In this document: positions 41,001 through 57,300 of the stretch, piece after piece
Layout: every line of letters starts with the position of its first letter
Position numbering within the stretch: position 1 is the first letter of the stretch
Assembly (NCBI GenBank): GCA_030063045.1
Contig: JAQSEB010000082.1
Location: 186,001-250,000 of the forward strand
DNA from: Pratylenchus scribneri
Lineage: Eukaryota > Nematoda > Chromadorea > Rhabditida > Pratylenchidae
Direction of reading: 5' to 3'
Length of the DNA: 64,000 bases
Made by a program: the position numbers and the translations under genes
Notes under the pieces: model-generated
Database searches by the model: none
What the model was told of the DNA's origin: nothing
What the model saw: only the letters and a program-made list of their open reading frames with translations

Positions 41001-41208
41001 TGCCAAGAAAATTGGCCCATCATCAACATTGGCATTGTCGCCATCGGTGGAACCATCTTATGCCCCTCCTAATCCATCTAATCCATATTGGACGGCGGAT
41101 CAGTTGGAGCGAATTTTCCACGTTTCCAAAATGCCTTCCCATCCTCGGCCGGCACCACCCACGGAATATGGCGAAATTCGAATTGGCCCAATCGACGATC
41201 CATTTTAA
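29087..41208 (+). CDS. Single-pass membrane protein, 5' end not found (451+ aa, 9 exons seen)
   Basis: Exons: 29087-29188, 31759-31803, 31848-32098, 33843-33947, 34402-34477, 36001-36051, 36099-36336, 37532-37674, 40862-41208; every junction has AG/GT boundaries and matching phase. The extracellular part (about 190 residues) begins in mid-protein and includes FSTPPSAEFIVQFDLAP and LSISPEQLANGLEQICG, resembling an alpha/beta SEA-like module, then HPGSTIRPFARLQFVVFL. A hydrophobic helix follows (HIALIATGGILVIGCGW...). The cytoplasmic tail is very basic, then Glu/Gly-rich, then Gln/Asn-rich, ending PYWTADQLERIF...DPF. The fold name is a guess and no family is firmly recognised. The first exon starts inside a codon, so upstream exons exist. 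Introns are packed with repeats. Confidence 0.55.
29455..29757. mobile_element. MITE family A, copy 8
   Basis: Complete arms, preceded by an extended arm CATCGATTGAGTACTTATGC. It lies in intron 1 of the membrane-protein gene. Confidence 0.75.
29813..29935 (-). CDS. Isolated possible exon, His-rich
   Basis: A 41-codon open segment on the minus strand is bounded by TTTTTTTGCAG and GTAAGG, a strong splice pair. It encodes a His/Arg-rich peptide ending GYLSKEKK. No neighbouring minus-strand exons could be joined, and it lies inside an intron of the plus-strand gene. The plus strand is also open here with an acidic peptide, but in a phase that does not fit that gene. It may be chance. Confidence 0.22.
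31420..31726. mobile_element. MITE family C, copy 2
   Basis: AAAGAGCAGACTTTTGGC and its inverse near 31640-31660, ending TGATGAGTTACAG...CAACAAATTGG. It ends about 30 bp before exon 2 of the membrane-protein gene. Confidence 0.75.
32190..33060 (+). repeat. Minisatellite 2: 22-23-bp units, related to minisatellite 1
   Basis: The tandem units are CAAATTGTTTTGGGGCAAAA plus ACA, mixed with a 22-bp form (AAAATGTTTGGGGC...) and an ATGTTTATGGGGC form. Blocks of three 22-bp units plus a short unit recur, suggesting higher-order structure. It lies in intron 3 of the membrane-protein gene, same orientation as minisatellite 1. The long open frames on both strands are artefacts. Confidence 0.92.
33735..33760. 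mobile_element. MITE family A, left-end fragment
   Basis: Only GGCCATAGCTCAACGATGCAAT of the left arm remains; the rest is absent. Confidence 0.5.
34005..34313. mobile_element. MITE family A, copy 9
   Basis: Complete arms. It lies in the intron between the exons at 33843 and 34402 and makes up most of that intron. Confidence 0.75.
34875..35183. mobile_element. MITE family A, copy 10
   Basis: Complete arms. It forms the left flank of repeat D copy 1. Confidence 0.75.
35270..35570. mobile_element. Repeat family D, copy 1
   Basis: It shares with 53815-54090 the blocks TTCCCAGCAG, TTTACAGTAAT, GAGGGCACAATCAAAA and TATCATTTTATAGAGCAAA in the same order. It lies between two family A copies. Confidence 0.65.
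35592..35897. mobile_element. MITE family A, copy 11
   Basis: Complete arms. It forms the right flank of repeat D copy 1 and ends about 100 bp before the exon at 36001. Confidence 0.75.
36812..37116. mobile_element. MITE family A, copy 12
   Basis: Complete arms, in the intron between the transmembrane exon and the next tail exon. Confidence 0.75.
37189..37280 (+). mobile_element. tRNA-like Pol III element T4
   Basis: The A-box-like TAGCTGATTGG and B-box-like GGTTCGATTCC are followed by AAATGATTTTTT. It is in the sense orientation of its host intron and lacks a closed acceptor stem. Confidence 0.5.
38156..38466. mobile_element. MITE family A, copy 13
   Basis: Complete arms, in the 3.2-kb last intron of the membrane-protein gene. 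Confidence 0.75.
39112..39417. mobile_element. MITE family A, copy 14
   Basis: Complete arms, in the same 3.2-kb intron as copy 13. Confidence 0.75.
40308..40323 (+). repeat. Poly-G tract
   Basis: A G run of about 14 in the last intron of the membrane-protein gene. Length may be uncertain. Confidence 0.75.
40470..40760. mobile_element. Repeat family B, copy 3, with internal duplication
   Basis: The standard core is present, and a block of about 45 bp (TTTGGTCAGCAATTAAAGGG through GGTTTAAACC) occurs twice in direct tandem at about 40547-40635. Confidence 0.7.
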
Positions 41209-42141
41209 TTTTCATTTTATTCAATTTTTTTATGCAAAATTCACATTTTGAAAAGGCAATAAAATCTGATAGGAAATGTTTCAATCCCCAGTCTTTTTTG
41301 GACATATCTCAACAAAGAAGAAACCAATTTCGAGAGGCGATATGCCATTCGAAAGCCCTAAATTCCCTCTAAAAAGTGGCTTTACTAATTTTTTGAAAAC
41401 TTAAAAGAATTTGTTAAATAAGCGGCTTTTCCTCACTCACTCAGAAAAATCGGGTTTATTACATTCAAAGACATGTAACTTTGTGTAAATTTGGAATTCC
41501 TAAATTATAAATAGGCAACTTTATAGAGGACATTTTTGGCTTTTTAATGGTATATTGCCTTCCAAAATTGGTTATTGCCTCGTTGAGTTATGGCCAAAAA
41601 TTGATAATCGTTGGTATTGAAATATCCCCTGAAAAAACGTTCGTTAAAGCTCAAAAATTCCCTCAATTTTGGTGCCCTCAGTCAGTGATGATGTGTGCCT
41701 TTTAATTCCCCTTTTCCATCAATTTCCCCGAGGACATTTTTGCGAACGTTGAAACGTTGATGATGAATGAATGAAGACTGAAGAGGGCGGTTGATTGCCT
41801 TCGTTGCCCGGGGGCACAATCCAGCAAAATGGAAGGGGGAAGAATGACGGAAATGATGAGCAAACATCGGTGGCCCAACCCAAAGCTAATATTGGCAACG
41901 ATGGCATTGACAGCGGCACATACATTGCAGGTGAAAAAGTGGGTGGTTGGAGGTGGCCAATCCCCGCGCCCATTCATTGGCATTGCATTTTCATTCATTA
42001 ATTTGGCCAATTCCTCCCTCCAATCCTTTCCCTCATCTTCCACATCTGCCGCCTCTCGAGACTCTCAACCATCCAAAAGCATTCCATTCCGCATTCCACA
42101 TAATACCAAGCCAAATTCTTCCTTGCGCCACCTTTCCCAGA
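41209..42141. other. Intergenic spacer
   Basis: This is the spacer between two plus-strand genes. It holds family A copy 15 and a 34-codon open frame from the ATG at 41829 with a hydrophobic stretch, ending at a possible CAG/GTGAAA donor, which I could not join to anything. Confidence 0.4.
41294..41600. mobile_element. MITE family A, copy 15
   Basis: Complete arms, immediately 3' of the membrane-protein gene's stop codon, so possibly part of its 3' untranslated region. Confidence 0.75.
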
Positions 42142-42809
42142 ATGACCAATTTCCTGTTGATGTTCCTAAGCCACCCTTTTTATTTTTTCCGCCTTCTCTT
42201 TTTGATGGCAATCGGTGGCAGCCTTCTCCTCAATCAAAATTGCGGATTTGCTTCAGCCGCGGTCAGTCTGGGGTCAATTCTAAAATTCGAACGCATCCAA
42301 ATCCTCAAGAATTATATTAGAGAAAAATTTAGGGAACTAAAAAGATTAAGCTTTAAGGGCTCGGACCTTGAAGGATGGATGTTTTTTAGGTAGGCTGGCT
42401 TTAAGGTTAAGTTTGGACTTTAATTTTTGGGTGAATTCTGAATTCGTCAGTCCAATTCATCCTCTCCAATTTCCACATTTTTAAGCCATTTGAACCATAT
42501 GAGTCGCCGCCACTTTTCGCCCCTCCACAAATGCGCTATCGCCGGGCATTGTCCCCGTCTGCCGCCAATTTGGCTGAACGAGGTGTCGAAGAATTTCCGT
42601 CGTCCATAGATTCATTGCCAATTCAAGTTTACGCCCTTCAAAGACGATCGGCATTCCCGGCTTTTGGTATTCCTTCCATTAAACCACTCCTAAAAATTGG
42701 CACAACATTCAGCAAATCGTCGCAGTGCCCATCCATGTCGGTGGAAATTGTGTGGGGCCTATCAAAATTACAATTCGCTGGGACGATTTTTCTGAAAGAT
42801 AAGGCATGA
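42142..42809 (+). CDS. Small secreted protein or peptide precursor (about 147 aa, 2 exons)
   Basis: Exons 42142-42261 and 42486-42809 join in phase 0. The ATG follows TTTCCCAG directly, as in a trans-spliced first exon. The first 40 residues are a strong signal sequence (Leu/Phe-rich, ending GFASAA). The rest is proline-rich and contains dibasic sites: RYRR followed by ALSPSAANLAERGVEEF, and LQRR followed by SAFPAFG. That layout resembles neuropeptide or hormone precursors, but the peptides match no family I know. A donor-like site after SAFPAF could add another exon, which would replace the last ~46 residues. Prediction of secretion is reasonable; peptide function is speculation. Confidence 0.4.
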
Positions 42810-44061
42810 AAAGAGCAGATGTTTTTTTTAAATATTTGTTTTGGATTCCTCTACATTCCATCAGCACCCAAAAGCACTCAGATATATAAATATTCCACAC
42901 AAAATTGCCACAATATTTTAATTTTGGGCCAACAATGAATGAATGCATAAAAATAAATATTATATATTTTTTTTTATTTACATTTTCAGAAAGTGAAACC
43001 CATTTACAATTACAATCTAAGTGAAACACATTTACAATTACAATCTAAGTGAAACACATTTACAATTACAATCTAAGTGAAACACATTTACAATTACAAT
43101 CTCAGTGAAACACATTTACAATTACAATCTAAGTGAAACACATTTACAATTACAATCTAAGTGAAACACATTTACAATTACAATCTAAGTGAAACACATT
43201 TACAATTACAATCTAAGTGAAACATATTTACAATCTAGAAACACATTTACAATTACAATCTAAGTGAAACACATTTACAATTACAATCTAAGTGAAACAC
43301 ATTTACAATTACAATCTAAGTGAAACACATTTACAATTACAATCTAAGTGAAACACATTTACAATTACAATCTCAGTGAAACACATTTACAATTACAATC
43401 TAAGTGAAACACATTTACAATTACAATCTCAGTGAAACACATTTACAATTACAATCTAAGTGAAACACATTTACAATTACAATCTAAGTGAAACACATTT
43501 ACAATTACAATCTAAGTGAAACACATTTACAATTACAATCTAAGTGAAACATATTTACAATCTAGAAACACATTTACAATTACAATCTAAGTGAAACACA
43601 TTTACAATCTTCTGGAAAGCGAAATACATCTCCAGAATACCGTATCAAACTTCTCATTTTTCTCTTTCCTTTATTCCCTCTAACTAATTTCTGTATAATT
43701 TATGATGGGGAGATTAGGATTACGATTTCCAAACTCCAAATCATTCATTTATTATTCAAAAGGAAGAAACATTTTTATGGATTTCACACTTCACGGTGGA
43801 GGGATGGCGGATGAGCGGATGGAAAGTGTGCACAACCAAAATTAAAATATTATAAATTTATTAGTGCATAGAAAGTGAGAAAAATTAAATGAAACAATTT
43901 AAAAATTGGGAGGAATGAATGATGAATTTTAAGGGTTTATTACTTTGTCATGTGATTGAAAATATATATCAATTTATTTTTTCGTATTAAAATTTAAAAA
44001 TTCACTATCACAACTTCTATTTCAAATTGGATCGACATTGTGCCTTCATTCCATGTTTATT
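42810..44061. other. Convergent intergenic region with minisatellite 3
   Basis: Apart from the 28-bp array it holds AT-rich sequence and the 3' end of the V-ATPase A gene. No gene recognised. Confidence 0.5.
43000..43612 (+). repeat. Minisatellite 3: 28-bp unit, about 21 copies
   Basis: The unit begins GTGAAACACATTTACAATTA and continues CAATCTAA. Units are nearly identical. A variant pair that has lost 9 nt (AACATATTTACAATCTAGAA) occurs at 43221 and again 327 bp later, which equals 12 units minus 9, so part of the array was duplicated as a block. Confidence 0.95.
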
Positions 44062-50034
<5,973 letters not shown>

Positions 50035-51021
50035 TTTACAATTTGGATGCAAAATTAACTTCTTTTTTGGTCTCTGAAATGACAGAAAAATTAATCAAAT
50101 TAGTGGTTGATATGTTTGTTATTTTTCTAGGGGAATAAAGTTTTATCATTTTTCCGCTTATTCAATCCGTGAATTTCTCCGATAATCCGGTCGGTTTCCC
50201 TTTTTTTGTGAAGGAGTAAAAATTGGAGATCGAAAACCAAAAAATCGGAACGGAAAACCAATGAAAAAATGAGAGAATGGAAAAGAAAAAAACAAAAATA
50301 AAAAATTCAGACATTTCGCTTCGATAAAAAATTTTAAATATAAATCCAATTCCCCTTTCTCATGAAAAACAATCCTTCAGGGCATAATTTGTTTTTAAAC
50401 CTTTTCATTCATTGTTTCTTTTCTTTTTGGCTATTTTTAATTAATTTCCCATAGAAATAAGCATTTTCTATAAATAAAAAAGTAAACAAATAGTAAAAAC
50501 TTGCTTTTCCCGAGGACGTTTCCCTTTTAATTGGTGGTTTGCGCGAAGATTCTTGAACTCCGACAGAGCTTTTTGCACGTTGTCGTTGTTGTATCCCTTC
50601 TTGTTCAGTGGCAGCTTTATTGGGTAGGCTGTGCATTCAAAAGGGGCATATAGGTAGAAAAATTAATCAAAGTATTGGCAAAATATGGACAATGTTGGCA
50701 ACTATCCTCGATGGTGGCACTTTTTTCATTTATTCGATGTCCAAATCCAATTCAGCCGTTGGCCATTTTGCCAGATGATTTCCTCCCTTTTATAATTCGT
50801 AGTTATGGAAACACCTCTACCCAAGAAGGTAGAATGCCGATGGATAAATGTTTCTCGGCGAGACCATTGTATTGAGAATGGGTGCCATCCTCGCCCATTC
50901 ATTCATCCAATCCCCTTATTCTCCTCCTTGAAATCCATCAAATTCCTTCATCTCAAAGAGAAATTGTACAATAAATTACCACATTGAATTTAAGCAAAAA
51001 TTCCCTACCCCAAGGGCAAAT
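50035..51021. other. Head-to-head intergenic region
   Basis: It lies between vha-13 (-) and the coiled-coil gene (+) and holds their promoters. A minus-strand frame starting at 50636 is described separately. Confidence 0.4.
50409..50636 (-). CDS. Possible small gene or exon, unrecognised
   Basis: An ATG-initiated minus-strand frame encodes a Gln/Lys/Ser-rich peptide (NKAATEQEGIQQRQRAKSS...) up to a possible AA/GTTTTT donor near 50502, after which the reading becomes hydrophobic and AT-driven. It may be a first exon whose partner I could not find, or chance. Confidence 0.25.
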   Translation of the reverse strand: MHSLPNKAATEQEGIQQRQRAKSSVGVQESSRKPPIKRETSSGKASFYYLFTFLFIENAYFYGKLIKNSQKEKKQ

Positions 51022-54000
51022 ATGGACGATTTGCGCGAACAATTGCTCCAAGTTAAAAAGGTTTTAAATTCATTTTGGCTTCTTCCTTCCCATCCTCCCA
51101 CTCTAAAAAGGCGCATACGGTTGCGTTGCGTGACAATGCCCAGTGCCGAACTCGTTTGAGAATTGCCGAAAGGGAATGTAAAAGAAGGGAGACAGAAATT
51201 CAACGACTTTTGTCCATTTCCAATTGGAATTCATCCACTGCACCCGGCGGTGGTCCATCCCATGAAGTTCGTTTGGAATTGGCTGCATTGAAACGGAAAT
51301 TGTTGCTTTACGAACGAATGTTACACGAAAAAAGCCAGGAAAATGCGTAAGAATGGAGGAATGGGGAATTGAGGCGGTATGAGAAGTTTCAATACTTGAA
51401 TCATTCTTTTGCCTATAGTTCAGCGAGGCAATAGCAAATTTAAGGAGGCCATATACCATTTTAAAGCCCAAAATGTCATCTACAAAGTGGCTTATTTTAT
51501 TTTTTATGAAAATCAATTTTAAAAAAGTTTTATGTCATTGAATATAATAGACCAAAATTTTCTGATTGAATGGAGGAAAAGCTGCCTATTTTACAAATGT
51601 TTTTATTTTTCAAAAATTAGTTTAAGCCACTTTTTAGAGTAGATTTAGGGCTTTCGAATGGCATATCGCCTTTCCGAATTGGTTATTGCCTCATTGAACT
51701 ATGGCCAATAGAATAGCCTAGGTACTGAAATATCCTATTTTCGAAGTGAAGTGAATTTATTCAGCAAATTGATGGCCGACAAAAATGTTGTGCAAGCAAC
51801 GGAATCTCGGAAACAATTGGACAAATTGGAAGGGGAATGCCAACGGCTTCGAACCCATTTGGCCCAGTCCGTGCCCGAGGCCGAATTCCTCCGGGAAAAG
51901 GATCAATATTTGGCCATAATCAATCGATTGGTTGAGGAGAATATGCATTTACGGCAAGTGATTGGCGAATTCGAGCAGAGAAGGCGAGGTCAGCGCAGGG
52001 CAGAATTAGCGGAATTGGAGAAAATATTATTAATGAATAATTATTAAATTTGATTAAATTGTATATTTCCCACAAATTAGAATAAAATTTTTGCAGAATC
52101 CGAAAAAATGTTGGCCCAATTGGGAGGCGGGGATGCATTGGTCCGTCAATTTCGGCATTCAAGCATTTCCTCAAGGTCCCACCTCCCAAAAATTCTTTTC
52201 TGTCCCAATTGAATTTATTTATATTAGAAGGCACGCAAATTATTACAAAAATGCCCTCGGCAATTTGGTTAAAAGGCATGGGACATTGATGAAGGGCAGC
52301 GGCGGTCGAACAGATTCAATTGGGTCAATTTCATCCCGAATGACTTTTAGTGGAGGATTGGCCAAAAGTAGTGTGATTAAGGCCATATTGGAGGAAAGTA
52401 AGAAGGCGAGACGGAGAAGAGCCTCCTTGGACGGTGGCCAAAATTTGGATGAATTGAGGACATTGGATGAGGAAGAATTGGCCGATAATGGGAAAGATGG
52501 AAAGGAAGGAGGAAGGGGAAAGAGACTGGATGGAAGAAAGGAAGAGGAGGAAGAGAAGAAAGGCCGAAATGATGAATCGGAAAGATCAAAGGAGAGGGAA
52601 GAGGCAATTGGCAATGGATTTGGATTAGATCGGTAAGGGAGTTTTGATTTGAATCCCAGGGCAATTTTTGGCCATAGCTCAGCGAGGCAATAACCAATTT
52701 TGAAAGGGAATATATCATTGGAAAGCCCAAACTGTCCTCTATAAAGATGCCATTTTAAATATTATGGAATTTCAACTTTAAAAAGTTATATATCTTCGAG
52801 TTAATAAACATGAATATATTCGATAGAGTGAGAAAAATTTCCCTTTTTCTACAAATTGTTTTAATATTTTAAAAAATTATAAAAGCCACTTTTTACCGGA
52901 TACTTTGGGCTATAGAATGATATATCACCTTCCAAAATTGGTTGCTTCTTTGTTGAGTTATGGCCAAAGAATGGCCCAGTATTCAATCATATTGCTACGG
53001 AATTAGTGAATTTAACGGAATCCATTATTTAAAGTAACATTGGTTATCGACCAAGATCGGCATCAAGCCCAGGGCAAAGGCCTATCCTCCAATTGAGAAT
53101 AAATGCAGAGAAAGAAGTTGAAGAACAAGTAGAAGAGGAAGAAGAAGAAGAAATGGCCATGGCTAATGGACAATCGCCGCCACAGTCCAGTCGAAGAAGC
53201 ACAATTGAAGAGATGAAGGGGGAAAAGGAGGAAATGGGAAAGGATGACGAAGAGGAAATGGAAGATGAGGAAGATGAAGATGATGATGGATTGGTGGAGG
53301 ATGATGGAGTGGAAGGGCCTGAAGACTTGGTTAGTCTCTGAAATGATTAGCAAAGGAGGACGGGGATGATTCAGTCTTTTGACTATCATAACTCAACAAG
53401 AAATAAGTCAATTTTGGGAGGCGATAATACCATTTGAAAGCCCTAAATGTCTTCTAAAAAGTGGCCATTCTAATTTCTGAAAAATACAATTATTTTTAAA
53501 CTAAACGGTTTTTCTTCATTCAATCACAAAATTCAAGTTATTATACTCAAATAAATGTACCTTTTTAAATCCCATATTTCAATGTTAAAATATGCCAAAT
53601 TGTAGAGAAAACTTTGGGCTTTCAAATGACATATCGGCTTCCCAAGTTGGTTATTGTCTCGTTGAGTTTTGGGCCAAAACCCGATCTATGGTACTCAATT
53701 CTCAACTTTCCCTCTCTTTGTTGGAAATAGATGCCATGCAAATCTGTCAGTCCTTCAGCCAATGAATGAGAAGATTCTCTTGTTTTTGAAATTGAATGAT
53801 AGAATAGAGAATCAGATATATTCCCAGCAGTATTATTTGATGGTTCTCCGTTCTCCCTCCTTTCTCTTTTCCTTTGCTTACAGTAATTATAGATCCTGAC
53901 TGATGAGGGCACAATCAAAATTATTCTAGACCGTTTTTATATGGATTTATGTAAATCATCCCAAAAATAACAATTTTGTATCATTTTATAGAGCAAAAAA

Positions 54001-54577
54001 TTTTCTATTCAATTTTATCAAAAAAAAATGCTTTGATTAATCTCCCATTTTTGCAATTAATTTGGAATTTAATTTACGTCCATCCATTTTAAATATACTT
54101 GCGCCATTCTTTTGTCCATAGCTTAACGAGGCATTTGCCAATTTTGGAAGGGAATATACAATTTTAAAGCCCAAAGTATCCTCTTAAAAATGGCATAATT
54201 GATAATTTTATTAAACCTATTTAATTTTTAAAAAAATATAATTTTTGAATACAATTTATCGAGTGAGGAAAAACCGATTTTTCTTTAGGGTGTTTAATTT
54301 TTAATTAAATTAGTTAAGCCACTTTTTAGAGGACATTTAGAGCTTTTAAATGTATATTTCCTTCCCAAATTGCTAGATTCCTTGATAAGCTATGGCCAAA
54401 AGAAAAGCCCGGGGTACTCAATAGGCAATATTAAATTATAAAGTCTTATTTTCCCCCATTCAGGAAACCCATTTGACGGCCCTCTACCGCGTCCTTCATT
54501 CCCATGTTTTGCGACAACAAATGACCAAAATTCGACAGGAAAGGGAGCCACCTACCCTTGGAATGCATCTTTTCTAA
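51022..54577 (+). CDS. Coiled-coil protein with acidic tail, 469 aa, 7 exons
   Basis: Exons: 51022-51060, 51111-51346, 51747-51988, 52097-52175, 52228-52632, 53035-53329, 54464-54577; they sum to 1410 nt in frame. The first ~190 residues are predominantly helical with heptad-like Leu spacing (LRIAERECKRRETEIQRLL, LAALKRKLLLYERMLHEK, LRTHLAQSVPEAEFLREKD, LRQVIGEFEQRRR). A Ser/Gly-rich linker, then long Lys/Glu and Asp/Glu-rich tracts follow. The short last exon is again helical (HLTALYRVLHSHVLRQQMTK). No family recognised. Family A MITEs occupy introns 2, 5 and 6; intron 6 holds two with repeat D between them. Confidence 0.65.
51403..51711. mobile_element. MITE family A, copy 16
   Basis: Complete arms, filling most of intron 2 of the coiled-coil gene. 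Confidence 0.75.
52662..52975. mobile_element. MITE family A, copy 17
   Basis: Complete arms, filling most of intron 5 of the coiled-coil gene. Confidence 0.75.
53376..53682. mobile_element. MITE family A, copy 18
   Basis: Complete arms, left flank of repeat D copy 2, in intron 6 of the coiled-coil gene. Confidence 0.75.
53815..54090. mobile_element. Repeat family D, copy 2
   Basis: Collinear with 35290-35570 through several shared blocks (see copy 1). It also lies between two family A copies. Confidence 0.65.
54107..54402. mobile_element. MITE family A, copy 19
   Basis: Complete arms, right flank of repeat D copy 2. It ends about 60 bp before the last exon of the coiled-coil gene. Confidence 0.75.
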
Positions 54578-54976
54578 TTGAGGGAATTGCGCGAATGGAA
54601 TTGAATGGACCAGGAAATAAATATTTTTATACATTTTAATCAGTACACATTTATTCTTTTTCCATTTCTTCTTTTGAAGCTTCTTTCATTGAAATTTGAC
54701 AGTTAATAAAAGTGCAAAAATATTCTTCCTTTTTTCCGCTTCCAGACAAATGAGCGACAAAGAATAAGCCAATAATAATTGAGAAAATAATAGAAATTTT
54801 ATACATATTTTAAACAAAAATGATGAAATAAATTTACATTAAAATGGTCATTAAAATATGTGGCATTGTAAAATGTGCATTTTGAATTACAACTTTTATC
54901 AGGTGAAAAGATGATTTAATGATATTAAAGTTAGTAAAATAAAACATTCCAACCAATACCGCAGATTCAGTACCTG

Positions 54977-55294
54977 GCTGTTCTTCTGGCCATAGCTAAA
55001 CAAGGAAGCAGTCAATATTGGGAGGCGATATACCAATAGAAAGCCCTAAATGTCCTCTAAAAAGTGGCTTATTAAAAATGTTTGCAAAATTAAAAGAATT
55101 TCTAAAAATAATCGGCTTTTCATCATTCACTCAGAAAATTTGAATATATTAAAATCAAAAACATAATAACTTTATTTAAAGTTAGGATTCAAAAAATTTT
55201 AAATAGGCCACTTTTTAAAAGATACTTTGAGCTTTCAAATGGTTTATTGCCTTCCCGAATTGGTCATAGCCTCGCTGAGCTATGGGCCAAAAAT
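54977..55294. mobile_element. MITE family A, copy 20
   Basis: Complete arms, in the convergent spacer between the coiled-coil gene and the Gly-rich membrane protein. Confidence 0.75.
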
Positions 55295-55502
55295 GAGATT
55301 AGATACTCAATCGACGATTATACCCTGGCTTAAAATTAAGATACTGCCCGAACTCAATTCTTCCTTGCAATAGGGCACATCAAATTCACTTGTGAAATTG
55401 CTAATAAACAAATTGCGCATTTTAGCATATTATTTTTAAAAATAATTAGTTATAATTTTTGACCCGTCATTCATTCATCCGAATCCTTCCTTTTTGGATG
55501 AA

Positions 55503-56265
55503 TCAAACAGAAAGTATCATATTTGTACTCCTCTTGTGATGGCCAAATGCACCGCTTTGACCACTGGAGGGGCCCAAACTGCCGCCACCCGTATATCCGC
55601 CTCCTTGGCCACTTTGCCAATCGGCGCCACCTCCGCCCATGCCGCCGGAACCAGTCGAAGAGGCGTAGCCATATTTTCCGCTGGGATGGCGCCGAAATGA
55701 GAGGCAAATTGGCGAAGAGCCGAGGGCATTGCGCCGAATCAGGAGCCAATCAAGAAGCAGGAAAAGGAGTACCTTATTGGTTGAGGGATTCAGAGAGGGA
55801 TATTTGGGATATGTCCAAACTTGTCGCCATAATAACTCATCATGGACTGATGATTTTAATATTAAATTAAAGAGCAGACTTTTGGCTATCAAATTATATT
55901 AATTTTATTTAAATTACTTAAGAAATAATGAAGTTGTACCCAAAAATCATTAAAAATGACCTTTAATATAGATTAGCGAAATTTTCAGTGATTTTTTGGC
56001 CATAATTCCATTAATTTTGAACCAATTTAGCTAAAATCGATAATCATTTGATAGCCAAAAGTCTGCTCTTTAATTTAATACTAAAATCATCTAAATTCTT
56101 TCGATCCTTGATGAATTATAATTGCGATAAATTGGAAGCTTATCCACGGGTGATTTTCAAACATACAAGAAGTAGGCAAAGGCCAAATGTGCACCAGGCC
56201 CAAGTTGGCACGTTCATCACCATTTGTTGGGCACCGGCAGACGGAGATGGAGTAGCCGAATTCAT
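55503..56265 (-). CDS. Small single-pass membrane protein with Gly-rich tail, 122 aa, 2 exons
   Basis: Exons (minus) 56265-56167 and 55772-55503 join in phase 0. The join rebuilds one continuous hydrophobic helix (WAWCTFGLCLLL then VLLFLLLDWLLIRR), which supports the model. The N-terminal ~20 residues are Ser/Pro/Ala-rich. After the helix comes a short basic segment and a Gly/Ser-rich tail (TGSGGMGGGGADWQSGQGGG). The topology is probably N-out by the positive-inside rule. A TTCACAG acceptor about 35 nt before the ATG would suit trans-splicing. A family C MITE lies in the single intron. No family recognised. Confidence 0.5.
55803..56135. mobile_element. MITE family C, copy 3
   Basis: Arms with AAAGAGCAGACTTTTGGC and AGCCAAAAGTCTGCTCTTT. 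It lies in the intron of the Gly-rich membrane protein. Confidence 0.75.
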
Positions 56266-56536
56266 TTTGAGGCCACAGGGAGAATATTTTTGGAACTGTG
56301 AATTGGACGATGAATTCAAATGAAGGGAATTCAACAATGGCAACGGCGATGGGAAAGTGAGTCCTCCGGCATTTGGGTTAAAGCATCAAAAAAGAAGGGG
56401 GCTGTACGGTTGGAAGGCGGTGACTGACAAACACACAATTCTTTTGGGTGGAAATAAAAAATGCTGCTGCCGGGGGAATGGGCACAAAAAGCAATGAATT
56501 CTGCTGAATAAAATAAAAGGGAAATTTGAGGACGGA

Positions 56537-56560
56537 GGGGGGGGGGGGGGGGGGGGGAGG
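56537..56560 (+). repeat. Poly-G tract
   Basis: A G run of about 20 or more, the longest in the window; its true length may be uncertain. Confidence 0.75.
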
Positions 56561-57084
56561 CGAATTGAAATTGGGTCGTCGTCGGAAAAAGCCCCGCCGG
56601 TGAAATTGGAAGGCGAGAATGGGGTGCCATTCTTTTTTGGCCATTTGGAGGCCAAAAAGAATGTTTCATTGCGGGAATGGGGAGGGGGGGGGTGCAGAAT
56701 TTCCAAAAAAGCATTTGAGCGCCGGACCTGCGAAATTCAATATGGCCCAATCCATCCATCCCGCTTTTATTTTCATTTTCACCAAAATGGTTTAGAGGGT
56801 CGACCGACCAAAAAAACCCCAATATATAATTGCGCAATTTGCAATAAAATTTTGGGGTAAAAAGGCGGAAATTGTTGTCGAATGCAAAGGGCCAAAGAAT
56901 TTTGATGAAAGGGTGGGAAAGGCGGAAAATGCTCAAAGAACATACAAAAAGGCCCCTATAATTGGACATGGAGCAGCCGAAACGATAGACAATTTTGGTT
57001 GGGATTGAGAGCGAAATTTGGGGGAATTAAAGAGGGTTTGTATTAAATTTGCTGAAGTGGATAATATTAAAATGATTTAATGGT

Positions 57085-57300
57085 TTGTCCAAAATTCAGA
57101 AAACCATATACTCAAAATTGGATAGAGCTGGTCAAGACGCATTGAATGGAATATAATTTGGTTTTGGTCAACAATTAAAGGTATTAAACGGTTTAAATCA
57201 ATGTTGATTTGAAATTTAAGCTAGCCAAAAACATAATCAAATAACGTGACTTGACGAGATCTATAATTGAGTATAAAGTTTATGAGTTGAGGATAAACCA
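57085..57300. mobile_element. Repeat family B, copy 5
   Basis: The core ATTGGATAGAGCTGGTCAAG followed by CAATTAAAGGTATTAAACGG. Confidence 0.65.

Noticed and set aside
36012..41208. TMIE-like (mechanotransduction subunit) short protein starting at the ATG at 36012
   Set aside because: Upstream exons join in phase and add an ectodomain, and the ATG lies inside an exon that begins at 36001; the resemblance was limited to a Trp-His before the helix and a basic tail.
43000..43612. CRISPR-like array of 28-bp repeats
   Set aside because: There are no spacers: units abut directly, and the surrounding DNA is eukaryotic.
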